Shown: one piece after another, positions 42,904 to 53,529 of the stretch
How positions within the stretch are numbered: the stretch's first letter is position 1
Layout of the letters: each line of letters begins with the position of its first letter
Assembly (NCBI GenBank): GCA_002316315.1
Contig: DCDG01000052.1
Coordinates: 100,873-164,872 of the forward strand
Direction of reading: 5' to 3'
Origin: Candidatus Aminicenantes bacterium UBA1061
Lineage (GTDB): Bacteria > Acidobacteriota > Aminicenantia > Aminicenantales > Saccharicenantaceae
Length of the DNA: 64,000 nt
Position numbers and translations under genes: made by a program
The notes under the pieces: generated by a model
The model's database searches: none
Told to the model about the DNA's origin: nothing
Seen by the model: only the letters and a program-made list of their open reading frames with translations

Positions 42904-44178
42904 TTATTTTTTTATCTGGCCGTTTTCAACAACTATTTTGCCTTGCTTAATAACTGTCTTGACAGGATTTCTTCCGAGTTCATAAGCCAGGTGAGCATAT
43001 GACGGTAGTTCGCATAAAACAAGGTCAAAGGACTTGCCAGGCTCAAGAGAGCCGACCTTATCCTGCCTGTCGATAGCATAGGCAGCATTAATTGTGCAGG
43101 CATTCAGGGCTTCCTCGATGGTCATTTTCAGGGTAAAAACGCCTAATTGCAGCACAAAAAGCATCGACAGCACATTAGAGCTGCCTGGATTGAAATCGCT
43201 GGCCAGGGCGACGATGGCTCCCCGGTCGATCAGCTCTCTAGCCGGGGCCTTTTTATCAGACATCAGGAAGAAGGAAACTCCAGGGAGAAGAATCGCTGCT
43301 GTCCGGCTCGCGGCCAGTTTTTCAATACCGGCTGGAGTGATATTGATCAGATGTTCAACTGACCTGGCTCCCAGCTCGACACCAAGCTCGGTCCCCCCGA
43401 TGGGCACAAATTCATCTGCATGGATTTTAAGTTTATAGCCAAGTTTCAGAGCTTCAAGAGCCAGTTCTCTGGTTTCTTCGAGGTTAAAAACTGTCGGCTC
43501 ACAAAAAATGTCAAAAAACTCAGCCAGGTCAGACTGCCTGACTTCTGGCATGATCTCTTCTTTTAATAATTTGATATAAGCACGACGATCTGACTTAAAT
43601 TCAGGCGCTATCTCGTGGGCTCCCATAAAAGTGGGCACAATGGACACCGGCTGGCGAGTGGCTAAGCTTCTTAGCACCCGTAGCTGCTTGAGTTCATCGT
43701 CGCGATTAAGGCCGTAGCCGCTTTTGGCCTCAATGGTTGTGGCGCCATTAAGGAGCATTGTTTCGAGCCTTTTCATGCAGATAGTTTCCAGATCTTCAGC
43801 CGAAATGGCCCGGGTGGCTTTAACTGTCGTCTGGATACCCAGTCCGCGCTCTGCCAGCTGCTCGTAAGTATAGCCAGCTATTCTCAGGGAAAATTCCCTG
43901 GCCCGGTCGCCGGCAAAAGGCAGGTGAGTATGACAGTCAACAAGGCCCGGCAGGCCGATGAGACCGGTAGCGTCAATGATCCGGGCTTTTTCACTTAAAG
44001 AGACATTAGCCTGGAAGTCTCTTTCCTGGCCGACAAAGACGATCTGTCCATTGGAGGCAGCGATCCAGGCTTTTTCTATCAGGCCGGCTTCCTGCATGGC
44101 TTTTTTAGTTTTAGGCTTTTCACCGGAGCAGGTAACCAGCTCGGAGATATTGGCGATAACGGTGTCAGGGTAAATCAT
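42904..44178 (-). CDS. hutI: Imidazolonepropionase HutI
   Basis: A 424-residue amidohydrolase opening the imidazolone ring in histidine degradation. The metal site is intact: H83-x-H85 in [12 protein letters not shown], His253 in IHADEF, His276 in VEHL and Asp328 in [17 protein letters not shown] and [13 protein letters not shown] are HutI hallmarks. Its ATG lies 14 bp inside the 3' end of ftsZ, so it is translationally coupled to the division operon. hutH, hutU and the formiminoglutamate enzymes are not in the window. Confidence 0.94.
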   Translation of the reverse strand: MIYPDTVIANISELVTCSGEKPKTKKAMQEAGLIEKAWIAASNGQIVFVGQERDFQANVSLSEKARIIDATGLIGLPGLVDCHTHLPFAGDRAREFSLRIAGYTYEQLAERGLGIQTTVKATRAISAEDLETICMKRLETMLLNGATTIEAKSGYGLNRDDELKQLRVLRSLATRQPVSIVPTFMGAHEIAPEFKSDRRAYIKLLKEEIMPEVRQSDLAEFFDIFCEPTVFNLEETRELALEALKLGYKLKIHADEFVPIGGTELGVELGARSVEHLINITPAGIEKLAASRTAAILLPGVSFFLMSDKKAPARELIDRGAIVALASDFNPGSSNVLSMLFVLQLGVFTLKMTIEEALNACTINAAYAIDRQDKVGSLEPGKSFDLVLCELPSYAHLAYELGRNPVKTVIKQGKIVVENGQIKK

Positions 44179-45376
44179 TGGGTGTCTTCCTGATAGCAGA
44201 CTGCTTTGTTTTTCTCATAAAAGCCGGGATGTTCATTTCATTCCAATCAATCTCAGACTGGCCGGCTTCTATTCTTAGCTCCTGATTTCCTTTTGGCTCA
44301 AAAACATAAGGAGGAGTGGGTGAGTTGACCGGCACAGCCGGCTGGGACTTGGTTAGTCTGGTTTTTATTTCTTCAGTTGTTGGGCGTCTGTTTTCTCTAT
44401 GATCAAAGCCGGTAGCAATAACTGTAATCTTGATGGCTTCTCTCATCTCTTCATCCAGGACCGTGCCAAAAATAATATTAGCTTCCGGATCGGCCAGGCT
44501 GGTAATCAGCTGAGAAGCCTTGGAGACTTCATGTAGAGTCATATCTTTTCCACCGGTCACATTAATCAAAACCCCTCTAGCCCCTTCAATGGAAGTGTCA
44601 ATCAGCAAAGGACTGCTAATGGCCTTCTGGGCTGCTTCTACTGCCCGGTTTTCTCCAGAAGATAGGCCGGTGCCCATAAAAGCCATGCCCATGCCTTTCA
44701 TGATCGATTTAACGTCAGCGAAATCAAGATTAATCAAACCTGGCCTCGTTATTAAATCTGAGATGCCCTGGGTAGCCTGACGCAAAACATCATCGGCCAA
44801 CCGGAATGATTCAGAGATAGAAGTGTTAAGATTAACAGTTTCCAGAAGTCTCTCATTGGGAATGGCAATGACCGTGTCTACAACTTGCTTGAGTTCCTGC
44901 AAGCCCTCTTCTGCCTGGCGGAACCGTACCCGGCCCTCGAAATTAAAGGGCATGGTGACAATGGCAATGACCAGAATGTCCATCCCGGTAGCCAGGTTAG
45001 CGATAACCGGTGTGGCTCCGGTGCCGGTTCCGCCGCCCAGTCCAGTCGTCAGAAAAACCATATCAGCGCCCTCCATGATCTCGGCCAGGCGTTCAGTATC
45101 TTCCTCTGCTGCCTGCTGACCAACCTTGGGATCTCCACCCGAGCCTAATCCTTTCGTTAATTTGTTGCCGATTTGAATCTTAACAGGTGCCAGGTTAGTG
45201 GAAAGTGCCTGTTTATCGGTGTTAACAACAATAAAATCCACCCCCTCGATTCCGGCTTCAATCATCCGGTTAACAGCATTACCGCCGCCGCCACCAATCC
45301 CGATGACCTTAATTTTGGCTCCAGAAGATTCTTCAGCCAGATGAAACTTAATTTTATTGCCCGGCTCGTCTCTCAT
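44165..45376 (-). CDS. ftsZ: Cell division GTPase FtsZ
   Basis: A 403-residue tubulin homologue forming the Z ring. The GTP signature [10 protein letters not shown], the VNTDKQAL nucleotide element and the T7 loop [11 protein letters not shown] are present. A linker of about 50 residues leads to the C-terminal peptide NIPAFMRK that binds FtsA, with a further 14 or so residues after it. I choose the ATG at 45376: AAGGAGG lies eight bases upstream, and an earlier frame extension would run back through ftsA. It is last of the dcw cluster before hutI. Confidence 0.96.
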   Translation of the reverse strand: MRDEPGNKIKFHLAEESSGAKIKVIGIGGGGGNAVNRMIEAGIEGVDFIVVNTDKQALSTNLAPVKIQIGNKLTKGLGSGGDPKVGQQAAEEDTERLAEIMEGADMVFLTTGLGGGTGTGATPVIANLATGMDILVIAIVTMPFNFEGRVRFRQAEEGLQELKQVVDTVIAIPNERLLETVNLNTSISESFRLADDVLRQATQGISDLITRPGLINLDFADVKSIMKGMGMAFMGTGLSSGENRAVEAAQKAISSPLLIDTSIEGARGVLINVTGGKDMTLHEVSKASQLITSLADPEANIIFGTVLDEEMREAIKITVIATGFDHRENRRPTTEEIKTRLTKSQPAVPVNSPTPPYVFEPKGNQELRIEAGQSEIDWNEMNIPAFMRKTKQSAIRKTPNDLP

Positions 45377-45389
45377 TTTCTTCTCCTCC

Positions 45390-46610
45390 TTATTCATTGA
45401 ACCAGTCTTTGATTCTTGTCCAGAAACCTTTCTTTTTGTCTCTGGAAAAGCCGCGTTCTTGAATCTGGTTATAACCATACAGAATGAGTCCTGCGGCAGT
45501 GGCATAATCCGGCGTACTAACCCGGTCTATCAGCCCGCCAATATAATTGGGATCTCCCCGCCTTACCGGCAGATCAAAAATTTCTTCTGCCACCTCTTCC
45601 AAGCCGTCAAGCAGGGCCGTTCCTCCAGTTAAAACCAGTCCTGAGTTTAGGGATTTTTCATAACCCATCCTTTTAATATCTCCATCAACCAGCCTGAAAA
45701 TTTCTTCGGCTCGCGGCTGGATAATATCAGCTAAAATTTGCCTGGAAAGGAGCCGGGATTTTTTGCTTTTGCCGACCGTTGGAACTTCGATGGTTTCCTG
45801 TTCTTCTGTTACCGGCAGAGCCACACAACCATATTTCTTTTTGATTTTTTCGGCCTCAGGTATAGGTGTTCTCAGCCCGACAGCAATATCATTGGTAAAA
45901 TTATCTCCACCGAGGGGGATGGTCGAGGTATACCAGAGCGATCCGCGTTCAAAGATAGCTACCTCGGTTGTTCCGGCTCCCAAGTCGATCAAACCCACCC
46001 CGAGTTCTCTCTCATCCTGGGTCAGCGTGGAATAGCTGGTGGCAATCTGGTTCAGGACGATTTCCTGAACGCCAATATTTGACTTTTCAAGGCAGTTTTT
46101 CAGGTTTTGAAGCGAGGTAATAGCCGAAGTCACAATATGAACATTGACCTCCAGCTTAATGCCACTCATTCCGAGAGGATCTTTAATTCCGTCCTGTTCG
46201 TCAACAATAAATTCCTGAGGGATGATATGAATAATTTCCCGGTCAGGAGGGATAGACAAAGCCCGCGCCTGGTCAATGACCCGTTTTATGTCTTCTCTTG
46301 AAATCTCCCTGTTCTTGCCCGAAACAGCCACCACTCCACGGCTGTTGAAGCTTTTGATATGGGCGCCAGAAATGCCCACATAAGCTGAATCTATTTCTAC
46401 TCCAGCCATAAGTTCAGCTTCTTCCTGAGCCTTTTTGATAGCTGAAATGGTTTGGTCCAGATTGACTACAACTCCTTTGCGAATGCCTCTCGATTCAGCC
46501 ATGCCAATGCCAATAATCTCGACTTTATGTTCCTCAGTGATTTCTCCGATAATAGCCACTGTTTTCTTGGTGCCGATATCCAGGCCTACCAGATAATTGT
46601 TCCTGGCCAT
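45390..46610 (-). CDS. ftsA: Cell division protein FtsA
   Basis: A 406-residue actin-like membrane tether for FtsZ. It has [16 protein letters not shown] (phosphate 1), [14 protein letters not shown] (phosphate 2), [12 protein letters not shown] (adenosine) and a C-terminal amphipathic helix (FWTRIKDWF) that would bind the membrane. AGGAGG precedes the ATG, which abuts the ftsQ stop. Confidence 0.96.
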   Translation of the reverse strand: MARNNYLVGLDIGTKKTVAIIGEITEEHKVEIIGIGMAESRGIRKGVVVNLDQTISAIKKAQEEAELMAGVEIDSAYVGISGAHIKSFNSRGVVAVSGKNREISREDIKRVIDQARALSIPPDREIIHIIPQEFIVDEQDGIKDPLGMSGIKLEVNVHIVTSAITSLQNLKNCLEKSNIGVQEIVLNQIATSYSTLTQDERELGVGLIDLGAGTTEVAIFERGSLWYTSTIPLGGDNFTNDIAVGLRTPIPEAEKIKKKYGCVALPVTEEQETIEVPTVGKSKKSRLLSRQILADIIQPRAEEIFRLVDGDIKRMGYEKSLNSGLVLTGGTALLDGLEEVAEEIFDLPVRRGDPNYIGGLIDRVSTPDYATAAGLILYGYNQIQERGFSRDKKKGFWTRIKDWFNE

Positions 46611-47483
46611 TTAACTTACCTCCTTTTCCCCGGCATGAGTTTTTTCTGCCTGTAGAGTCAGCGGTTTAATATAAATACGGTCACTTAATCTGAGATCAAT
46701 GTATTCCACCGGACCAAACTGTTCTGCCCAGTAATTGAGGCTGGAAAGATAATAAGTCAAATTTTCAGCCAGGTTAGAGTCGGCGGTCATGATCTTAACG
46801 GGGTCTCCAGTCAGTTGAATTTCCAGAGATTCTTGATCCAGAAGCTTAATCTTTCTGATCTTGGCCCTTAAAGCGGGTTCAAGACAGTCAAGAACCTGGC
46901 AGACCCGGGTGACTTTCTCTGAGTAATTCAGGTGCCACTTCTCGCTATCCTCGAGGAGGGGCCAGGCCTCGTCAGGCAGTTCAGAGTAAGAGGCAATAAT
47001 AGCTCCTTCCTCATCTATTAACTGAAAATTTCCCCGGCGGACATATAACTTCGGGATCCTGGGAAAAGCCTCAACTTTGATGGATGAAGGCAGAATTTTT
47101 TCTAACCTGACATCTTTAACACCTGGCAGGCGGATTAGAATCGACCTTAAATAATTCAAATCGCAAACAAGAATATTACCCAGGTTTTGTCTGCTCAGAT
47201 AATTCTCTATTTCTTGCTTGACCCTGGGACTGGCTGAGATGACTTCTACTTTTTTTATCTCCAGCTGCTCACAGGAAATTGCATAGTAATAAAGTCCGGC
47301 CAATCCAGCAAAAAAGACAGTCAACAATCCAAAAATCAGGATGAGGTGCTTTAGCGAGAGAATTTTCCCGGAACTTCTGGTTTTTGCCGTAAATTTTTTA
47401 CCCGGGCGGTGAAAAGCTTGCTGATCGGCCGGAAAGCCCGAAAATAACGGCCTGGTCAAGGGATATCTATTTTCAACTGCCAT
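46611..47483 (-). CDS. ftsQ: Cell division protein FtsQ/DivIB
   Basis: A 290-residue bitopic protein: a basic cytoplasmic stretch of about 45 residues, a transmembrane helix (about 47-68), a POTRA domain (about 74-142; IKKVEVISASPRVKQEI...IRLPGVKDVRLEKILPSSIKVE) and a beta domain. It scaffolds FtsB/FtsL in the divisome. It overlaps murC by 11 bp. The ddl gene often found between murC and ftsQ is absent. Confidence 0.9.
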   Translation of the reverse strand: MAVENRYPLTRPLFSGFPADQQAFHRPGKKFTAKTRSSGKILSLKHLILIFGLLTVFFAGLAGLYYYAISCEQLEIKKVEVISASPRVKQEIENYLSRQNLGNILVCDLNYLRSILIRLPGVKDVRLEKILPSSIKVEAFPRIPKLYVRRGNFQLIDEEGAIIASYSELPDEAWPLLEDSEKWHLNYSEKVTRVCQVLDCLEPALRAKIRKIKLLDQESLEIQLTGDPVKIMTADSNLAENLTYYLSSLNYWAEQFGPVEYIDLRLSDRIYIKPLTLQAEKTHAGEKEVS

Positions 47484-48873
47484 TTTTCTTCTCCCTTTCG
47501 AGAATTTTTATGATTTCTGGAATAATCCGGTTGACATGACCGGCACCAAGCACAAGCAACATATCTCCGGGCCGCAACTTTTCGGCCAGGAAAGCCGGTA
47601 GGCGCGACAATTCTGGTTCGAACCAGACGTTGGGCTGCCCAGCCCGCTGGATTTCCTCAAAAAGAGACTGGCCGTTGACTCCTGGAATCGGCTTTTCTCC
47701 GGCTGGATAAATTTCGGTCAGGATGAGCAGGTCTGCCTGATGAAAGGCGGTGATAAATTCATTTTTAAGCCTGGCCAGACGGGAAAAGCGATGTGGCTGG
47801 AAGACTGCTACCAGCCGCCGGTTCCAGCCGCTCCGGGCGGCCTGCAGCGTCGCTTTAATCTCGGTCGGGTGATGGGCATAATCTTCAATAATCATGATAT
47901 TGTTGACAATTTTTTTTAATTCGAAGCGGCGGCCGGTGCCGGTGTAATCTTCCAGGGCTTTGATAATTGTTTCCATCTCTATATCAAGGTCCAGGGCAAC
48001 AGCTGTGGCCGCCAAGGCGTTCAAAATATTGTGCGGGCCAGGAACATTAAGTTTCAGCCGGCCAGCTTTCCGGCCATGGATATAAAGAGTCGAATAGCTG
48101 GAAAAACCGTCAAATTCAGGGTCTCTGGCCTGAATGTCAGCCTCGGGTGAAAAACCATAAGTAATAATTTTCCTTTCGATTTGAGGCATAATGCTCTGTA
48201 AATTGTGATCATCAAGACAGAGAATAACCGGACAGTAAAAGGGTACTTTATTGGCAAAATAAACAAATGTTTTTTTAATTTCGTTCAGTGTTCCATATTG
48301 ATCGAGATGTTCCTCGTCGATATTGGTTAAGACGGCAATAAAAGGAGAGAGATAAAGAAAAGACCGATCACTTTCATCCGCTTCGGCCACAATGAAATCA
48401 CCCTCGCCGAGCTTGGCATTCGAACCAACCGTGTTTAATCGCCCTCCAACGATAATTGTCGGATCATAACCACCGGCCTCCAGCACCTGAGCTGTCATTG
48501 AAGTAGTAGTCGTTTTCCCATGAGCTCCGGCCACAGCAATTCCGTATTTCATGCGCATTAACTCGGCCAGCATTTCTGCTCTCGGTATAACCGGTATTTT
48601 TAAGGCTTTGGCCTGGACGACTTCCACGTTATCTTCTTGGACTGCTGAGGAAATGACGACAACATCTGCTTCTTTCAGATTATCAGCTGAATGCCCGATA
48701 AAAATCTGTGATCCTAAATTTCTTAATCTAAGTGTAGCTTCGTTTTCCTGAAGATCTGACCCCGAGACCCGGTAGCCAAGATTAAGCAAAACCTCGGCAA
48801 TGCCGCACATACCAGTCCCGCCAATTCCAATCATGTGAATCCTGTTCAGCTTTTTGTAACCTTTTTTGACCAC
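47473..48873 (-). CDS. murC: UDP-N-acetylmuramate--L-alanine ligase MurC
   Basis: A 466-residue Mur ligase adding L-Ala to UDP-MurNAc. The N-terminal HMIGIGGTGMCGIAEVL, the ATP loop GAHGKT (116-121), the EADESDRSF element and the C-terminal DYAHHPTEIKAT are diagnostic. It shares one base with murG upstream. No murB lies beside it, unlike in many dcw clusters. Confidence 0.96.
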   Translation of the reverse strand: MVKKGYKKLNRIHMIGIGGTGMCGIAEVLLNLGYRVSGSDLQENEATLRLRNLGSQIFIGHSADNLKEADVVVISSAVQEDNVEVVQAKALKIPVIPRAEMLAELMRMKYGIAVAGAHGKTTTTSMTAQVLEAGGYDPTIIVGGRLNTVGSNAKLGEGDFIVAEADESDRSFLYLSPFIAVLTNIDEEHLDQYGTLNEIKKTFVYFANKVPFYCPVILCLDDHNLQSIMPQIERKIITYGFSPEADIQARDPEFDGFSSYSTLYIHGRKAGRLKLNVPGPHNILNALAATAVALDLDIEMETIIKALEDYTGTGRRFELKKIVNNIMIIEDYAHHPTEIKATLQAARSGWNRRLVAVFQPHRFSRLARLKNEFITAFHQADLLILTEIYPAGEKPIPGVNGQSLFEEIQRAGQPNVWFEPELSRLPAFLAEKLRPGDMLLVLGAGHVNRIIPEIIKILEREKKNGS

Positions 48874-49967
48874 TATCTTCTCCTTTCTGCCACTTTGATC
48901 ATGTCCAGAGCCAGACTGGCCAGGCGAGCGGCGCTATCTTCCTGTCTTAGCTTCTGGAGATTGTCTCCCATCTGAATCAGAACGTCATAGTTATTCATGT
49001 AAAACTTGAGACGGTCCGAAAGGAATTTGGGGCTAAAATCTTTTTCTAAAACGACTTCTGCTCCACCGGCTTGTTCGAGCTCCCTGGCGTTCCATTCCTG
49101 ATGATTATCGGCTGCTGCCGCAAAAGGAACCAGGATGGCTGGCCTGGCTGCCGCTATTAATTCGGCACAGGTGGTGGCCCCTGCCCGGCACAGGACGAGA
49201 TCGGCTGCAGCCAGATATTCAGGCATCGGTGAAAAATAGGGACTGACCGTTACGCGCTCAAAGCCAGCCTGCTCATAGGCTTCTTTAACCCGGTCAAAAT
49301 CTCTTTCTCCTGTTTGATGATAAATAATAAGAGAGTTTTTCAGGTCAATGAGGTAGGGCAGACTATCAATAATTCTGTCGTTTAAAAATTTCGAGCCCTG
49401 GCTCCCGCCAAAAATCAGCAGGGTCAAAGCTTCTTCAGCTTGCTTGCGCGGAATCTTATAGAATTCAGGTCTCACTGGATTGCCAAGCAGGACTCCCTTT
49501 CCCTTGAAATATTGAAGTGAGGATGGGAAAGAAACAACGGCCTGGTCGGCGAAGCGGCTGAGTAGCCGGTTGGTAAAGCCAGGCAGAGCATTCTGCTCGA
49601 GAATCAAGGTCGGCTTTTTCAGGCAGGAAGCCAGAAGAACGACTGGTCCTGAACTGAAACCACCGACACCTATGACCAGAGCAGGTTTATATTTTAGAAT
49701 AATAGCCAGCGATTTGACCATAGCTAGCGGCAGAAGGACAAAACCTCTTAGCTTTTTCCAGCCCCGTCCTTTTAGCCCCTCAACCGGCAAAGTTAGATAG
49801 GTTAAAGATTGTTCAGCCATAATTTTTTTCTCAACTGCTCTTTGGCTGCCGATATAAATCAATTCGACTTCGGGTTTGAATTCTTTAAGCTTCTGGCCGA
49901 GAACCACAGCTGGATAGAGGTGTCCGCCTGTTCCTCCTCCGCTGATCAGAACTGTTGTCTTCCTCAT
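48873..49967 (-). CDS. murG: UDP-GlcNAc:lipid I GlcNAc transferase MurG
   Basis: A 364-residue GT-B glycosyltransferase making lipid II at the inner membrane face. The Gly loop GGGTGGH is at residues 10-16, GVGGFSSGP gives the second loop, FGGSQGSKFLND the third, and RAGATTCAEL the UDP-binding site. It overlaps ftsW by four bases. Confidence 0.96.
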   Translation of the reverse strand: MRKTTVLISGGGTGGHLYPAVVLGQKLKEFKPEVELIYIGSQRAVEKKIMAEQSLTYLTLPVEGLKGRGWKKLRGFVLLPLAMVKSLAIILKYKPALVIGVGGFSSGPVVLLASCLKKPTLILEQNALPGFTNRLLSRFADQAVVSFPSSLQYFKGKGVLLGNPVRPEFYKIPRKQAEEALTLLIFGGSQGSKFLNDRIIDSLPYLIDLKNSLIIYHQTGERDFDRVKEAYEQAGFERVTVSPYFSPMPEYLAAADLVLCRAGATTCAELIAAARPAILVPFAAAADNHQEWNARELEQAGGAEVVLEKDFSPKFLSDRLKFYMNNYDVLIQMGDNLQKLRQEDSAARLASLALDMIKVAERRR

Positions 49968-51076
49968 AGAACCGGCTTAGCCTCCACTTTTCTCTGAGAG
50001 ATATTTAACAGCAGGCCAACGGCCAGTAGATTGCAGAGTAAGGACGAGCGCCCATAGGAAATAAATGGTAGAGGAATACCGGTCGCGGGACCGAGTCCAA
50101 GGACAACACTGATATTTAAAAGAGCCTGAACAGTCAGGCTGATGGTCAGACCATAAGCAATTAGCTGGTAATTTTGATTAGAAGCCCGGTCAGCAATTTT
50201 TAAGCCCCGCAGCAGAAAAACGAAAAAGAGCCCAGTAACCAGCAGAGTACCGATCAGTCCGGTCTCTTCACCAACGATGGCAAAAATAAAATCAGTGTGA
50301 GCACAGGGCAGAAAATAGAGTTTCTGTGTCGATGCTCCGAGACTGACCCCCAGCAGACCGCCTGACCCGATAGCCAGCTGCGATTGTCGTACCTGAAAAG
50401 CCTTGCCCAGCAAATCATGCTCAGGATTAAGGAAACCATGAACCCGGTTGAGCCGGTAGGTGGCTGAAAAAAGAAATAAGGTAAAGATGATACAGGTTAG
50501 TAAACCAGGAATAATAAAATATTTAAGCTTTACCCCGCCAAGGAAAAGGGTAATGGCCGAGATCAGGCAGAGAAAGACGGCCGTACTATAGTCAGGTTCG
50601 AACAAAACAGCCAGAACAAAAGCCAGAATGACCCCTGCCGGGACAAGCAATGTTTTCCACTGGTTAAGGGTCTGAGCTTTCTCTGTGCAGTAACTGGCCA
50701 GGAAAATAACTAAAACGATTTTGGCCAGCTCTGAAGGTTGAAAACGAAAACTGGAAAATTGAAGCCAGCGATGGGCACCGGCTACCGGGGGCATAACCAG
50801 GCAAAGCAGTAGAAGCAAAAAGGTGAAGCCAGTGGCCAGATAGACCAGGCGTTTTAGGGTGAAGAACGGCTGCCGGATAGAAGCCGTGATCACCATTATG
50901 ACCAGGCCACAGATGGCAGCCACGATTTGCTGGGTCAAAAAATAGAAGCTCTGATGGTATTTCTCGGCGGCCAGGATGACCGATGAACTGAAAACCATAA
51001 TAATTCCTATAAGCACAAGGGCCATAGTAGTAGCCAGAAGTGTCTTATCAAAAGAGTACCGCCTGAAAACTTCCAT
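49964..51076 (-). CDS. ftsW: Septal lipid II polymerase FtsW
   Basis: A 370-residue SEDS glycosyltransferase with about ten transmembrane helices. It includes the start FDKTLLATTMALVLIGIIMVFSSS, the RWLQFSSFRFQPSELAK block, the HTDFIFAIVGEETGLIG motif and the ending PFISYGRSSLL. Its position between murD and murG supports FtsW rather than RodA. FtsI, its transpeptidase partner, lies upstream in the cluster. Confidence 0.95.
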   Translation of the reverse strand: MEVFRRYSFDKTLLATTMALVLIGIIMVFSSSVILAAEKYHQSFYFLTQQIVAAICGLVIMVITASIRQPFFTLKRLVYLATGFTFLLLLLCLVMPPVAGAHRWLQFSSFRFQPSELAKIVLVIFLASYCTEKAQTLNQWKTLLVPAGVILAFVLAVLFEPDYSTAVFLCLISAITLFLGGVKLKYFIIPGLLTCIIFTLFLFSATYRLNRVHGFLNPEHDLLGKAFQVRQSQLAIGSGGLLGVSLGASTQKLYFLPCAHTDFIFAIVGEETGLIGTLLVTGLFFVFLLRGLKIADRASNQNYQLIAYGLTISLTVQALLNISVVLGLGPATGIPLPFISYGRSSLLCNLLAVGLLLNISQRKVEAKPVL

Positions 51077-52437
51077 TATCTTTTCTCCTGAACTTTTCTG
51101 GCCAGGCGGTTGACTTCTCTTTTAAACAATCGGCCGCGTTCTTCAAAATTTTTGAACATATCCCAGGAGGTACAGGCCGGTGACAGGAGAACTACTTCTT
51201 CTGGTCTGGCCAGAAGATAAGCCCCCTCTACCAGTTCTCTAAAGCTGCTAGCTTCTTTTACCGGGCAAACTCCCTGGAGGGCTTGTTTGATTTTCTCCCG
51301 GGCTTCGCCTATCAATAAGACCTGTTTAACTTTTCCTTTTAATGCGCGGCGAAGGGGGGCAAAGTCTCCCCCCTTGTCGCGCCCCCCGAGGATAAGGATA
51401 ATCGGCTGGTTGAAACTGTCGATGGCTTTGAGGGTGGCATCGACAGTGGTCGCTTTGGAGTCATTAACAAACAACACGCCCTTTATTTTTCTGACTTCTT
51501 CCAGGCGGTGTTCAAGACCTCTGAAGCTGCGAATGGTCTGCCTGATGGAACGGAGGCTGGCTCCGGCTAAACAGGCAGCCAGAGTAGCGGCCATAACATT
51601 TTCCTGATTGTGCACCCCTCTTAACCTGATTTCCTTCACATCTATGACCGGAATTTCTTCCCCCAGTTTCAGGTTGATCTGTGATCCCTGGAGGTAGCAA
51701 CCCCGGGGTACTGAATGCTTTCGGCTGAAAGCATAAAGTTCTTGCTTTTCTTCCTGTCTCCAGGCCCACAGGTGTGGATCATCACGGTTGATAATTACCT
51801 GATCACCAGGTTGACGGTGGTCAAAAAGTTTCTTCTTGGCCTGAAGATAAGAATCAAATGTCTTATGCCAGTCAAGATGATTTGGTGAAACATTAAGAAA
51901 GACTGAGATATCGGTTCTGAACTTTTCGGTGAATTCTAATTGAAAGCTTGACAACTCGGTCACGACCAGATGATCGGGCTTAACCTTGCTGACAAATGAA
52001 ATAAGAGGGCGTCCAATGTTACCAGTTAAATGGACTCTAAAACCAGCTTTTTTGAGCATAGAATAGACCAGAGTGGTGGTGGTTGTTTTACCGTTTGAAC
52101 CGGTAATTCCTATGAGCTTCCCCTGCAAATAGGGATAAGCCAGCTCTATTTCTGAGATGACCTTGATGCCTTTTTCCCTGGCGGCCATAACTTCCGGCAA
52201 TGGTGGGACTCCCGGGCTCAGCACAACCAGATCGGCCTGTAACAAAATTTCCAGACGGTTAGCCCCGGTATCAAAATGAACACCCCTGGCCTTATAGACA
52301 TTAACCCTGTCCAGTTCTGATTCCGGCTTTTTGTCGGAGACCAGAACTGAGGCTTCCTGGCTGAGCAGAAAATCACAGACAGCCTGGCCGGTCAGGCCAA
52401 AACCAACCACGACTACTTTTTTATTTTTTAACTCCAT
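51076..52437 (-). CDS. murD: UDP-N-acetylmuramoylalanine--D-glutamate ligase MurD
   Basis: A 453-residue Mur ligase adding D-Glu. The N-terminal Rossmann domain (VVVVGFGLTGQAV), ATP loop GSNGKT (113-118), NVSPNHLDWH and VFVNDSKATTVDAT are present. It shares one base with ftsW and is two bases after mraY. Confidence 0.96.
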   Translation of the reverse strand: MELKNKKVVVVGFGLTGQAVCDFLLSQEASVLVSDKKPESELDRVNVYKARGVHFDTGANRLEILLQADLVVLSPGVPPLPEVMAAREKGIKVISEIELAYPYLQGKLIGITGSNGKTTTTTLVYSMLKKAGFRVHLTGNIGRPLISFVSKVKPDHLVVTELSSFQLEFTEKFRTDISVFLNVSPNHLDWHKTFDSYLQAKKKLFDHRQPGDQVIINRDDPHLWAWRQEEKQELYAFSRKHSVPRGCYLQGSQINLKLGEEIPVIDVKEIRLRGVHNQENVMAATLAACLAGASLRSIRQTIRSFRGLEHRLEEVRKIKGVLFVNDSKATTVDATLKAIDSFNQPIILILGGRDKGGDFAPLRRALKGKVKQVLLIGEAREKIKQALQGVCPVKEASSFRELVEGAYLLARPEEVVLLSPACTSWDMFKNFEERGRLFKREVNRLARKVQEKR

Positions 52438-52439
52438 TT

Positions 52440-53528
52440 TTACCTCAGCTTTAAGGTGGTCAGGCTGAACAGGGCGAAGATAATCCCCATGATCCAGAAA
52501 CGTATAACAACCTTTTCTTCAGGCCAGCCGATCAGTTCAAAGTGATGATGCAACGGCGCCATGCGGAAGATACGGTGTCCTCTTGATAGCTTGAAATAAG
52601 TTACCTGAAGGAGAACCGATAAAGCTTCCAGGATAAAAACTCCCGCCACAAAAAAGAGCAAAAACTCCTGTTTAATTAAAATGGCTAATAGGCCAAGCGT
52701 CCCGCCTAAAGATAAAGCCCCAACGTCGCCCATGAAAATTTCTGCTGGATGGCAGTTGAACCAGAGGAAGCCGAGACAGGCTCCGGATAGGGCGCCGGCG
52801 AAAACTGTTAGTTCAGCCGCCAGGGGCACTCTCAGTATATTCAGATATTGAGACCAGATGGCATGTCCGGCGACATAAGTCAGGGCAGTCAGTGCGGCGG
52901 CTGAAATCAGTGTTAAGCCTATGGCCAGGCCATCAAGCCCGTCGGCCAGATTAACAGCATTGGATGAGCCGACTAAAATAAATAGAATCCAGGGCAGATA
53001 CAGCCAGCCTAAATAAAAAGCCCATTCTTTTACAAAAGGAAAAGTCAAATGGAGATCAAATTTTCCTTTAAAGCCAATAAGGACAAGAACGAGGGCAATT
53101 AAGCCTGAGACGGTGATTTGAAGGATTAATTTTTGTCTGGTGTTCAATCCAAGGGAACGACGAGCCCGGAACTTAATAAAATCATCCACGAAGCCAATCA
53201 GGCCAAAAAGGCAAAGACCAGCGATACCCAGCCAGACATAAATATTGCTGAGATTCCCCCACAATAGGGTAGAGATAAGCGTGGCGCCAATAATGATCAC
53301 TCCGCCCATGGAAGGGGTCCCCTTTTTAGCCAGATGAGTCGAGGGCCCTTCCTCTCTTATTTCCTGGCCAATCTGATGCCTTTGGAGAAGCCTGATAAAA
53401 ATAGGGGTACAGATAAAGACAAAAAGCAGGGCCGTCATCCCACCCAGGGCTGTTCTGACCGTGATATAGCGGAAGACATTAAAGAAAAACATGTATTTTC
53501 TGAGTGGAACAAGCAGCCAGTAAAGCAT
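52440..53528 (-). CDS. mraY: Phospho-N-acetylmuramoyl-pentapeptide transferase MraY
   Basis: A 362-residue polytopic enzyme making lipid I. The Mg-binding and substrate motifs are GTPSMGG (after the first helices), GFVDDFIKF, NAVNLADGLDGLA, and MGDVGALSLGG followed by PLHHHFE. About ten helices are seen. It sits one base after murF. Confidence 0.97.
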   Translation of the reverse strand: MLYWLLVPLRKYMFFFNVFRYITVRTALGGMTALLFVFICTPIFIRLLQRHQIGQEIREEGPSTHLAKKGTPSMGGVIIIGATLISTLLWGNLSNIYVWLGIAGLCLFGLIGFVDDFIKFRARRSLGLNTRQKLILQITVSGLIALVLVLIGFKGKFDLHLTFPFVKEWAFYLGWLYLPWILFILVGSSNAVNLADGLDGLAIGLTLISAAALTALTYVAGHAIWSQYLNILRVPLAAELTVFAGALSGACLGFLWFNCHPAEIFMGDVGALSLGGTLGLLAILIKQEFLLFFVAGVFILEALSVLLQVTYFKLSRGHRIFRMAPLHHHFELIGWPEEKVVIRFWIMGIIFALFSLTTLKLR

Positions 53529-53529
53529 C

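Noticed and set aside
45377..45505. N-terminal extension of FtsZ of 43 residues
   Set aside because: The extension runs antiparallel through no known domain and lies inside the 3' end of ftsA on the same strand; AAGGAGG at the ATG at 45376 marks the start.
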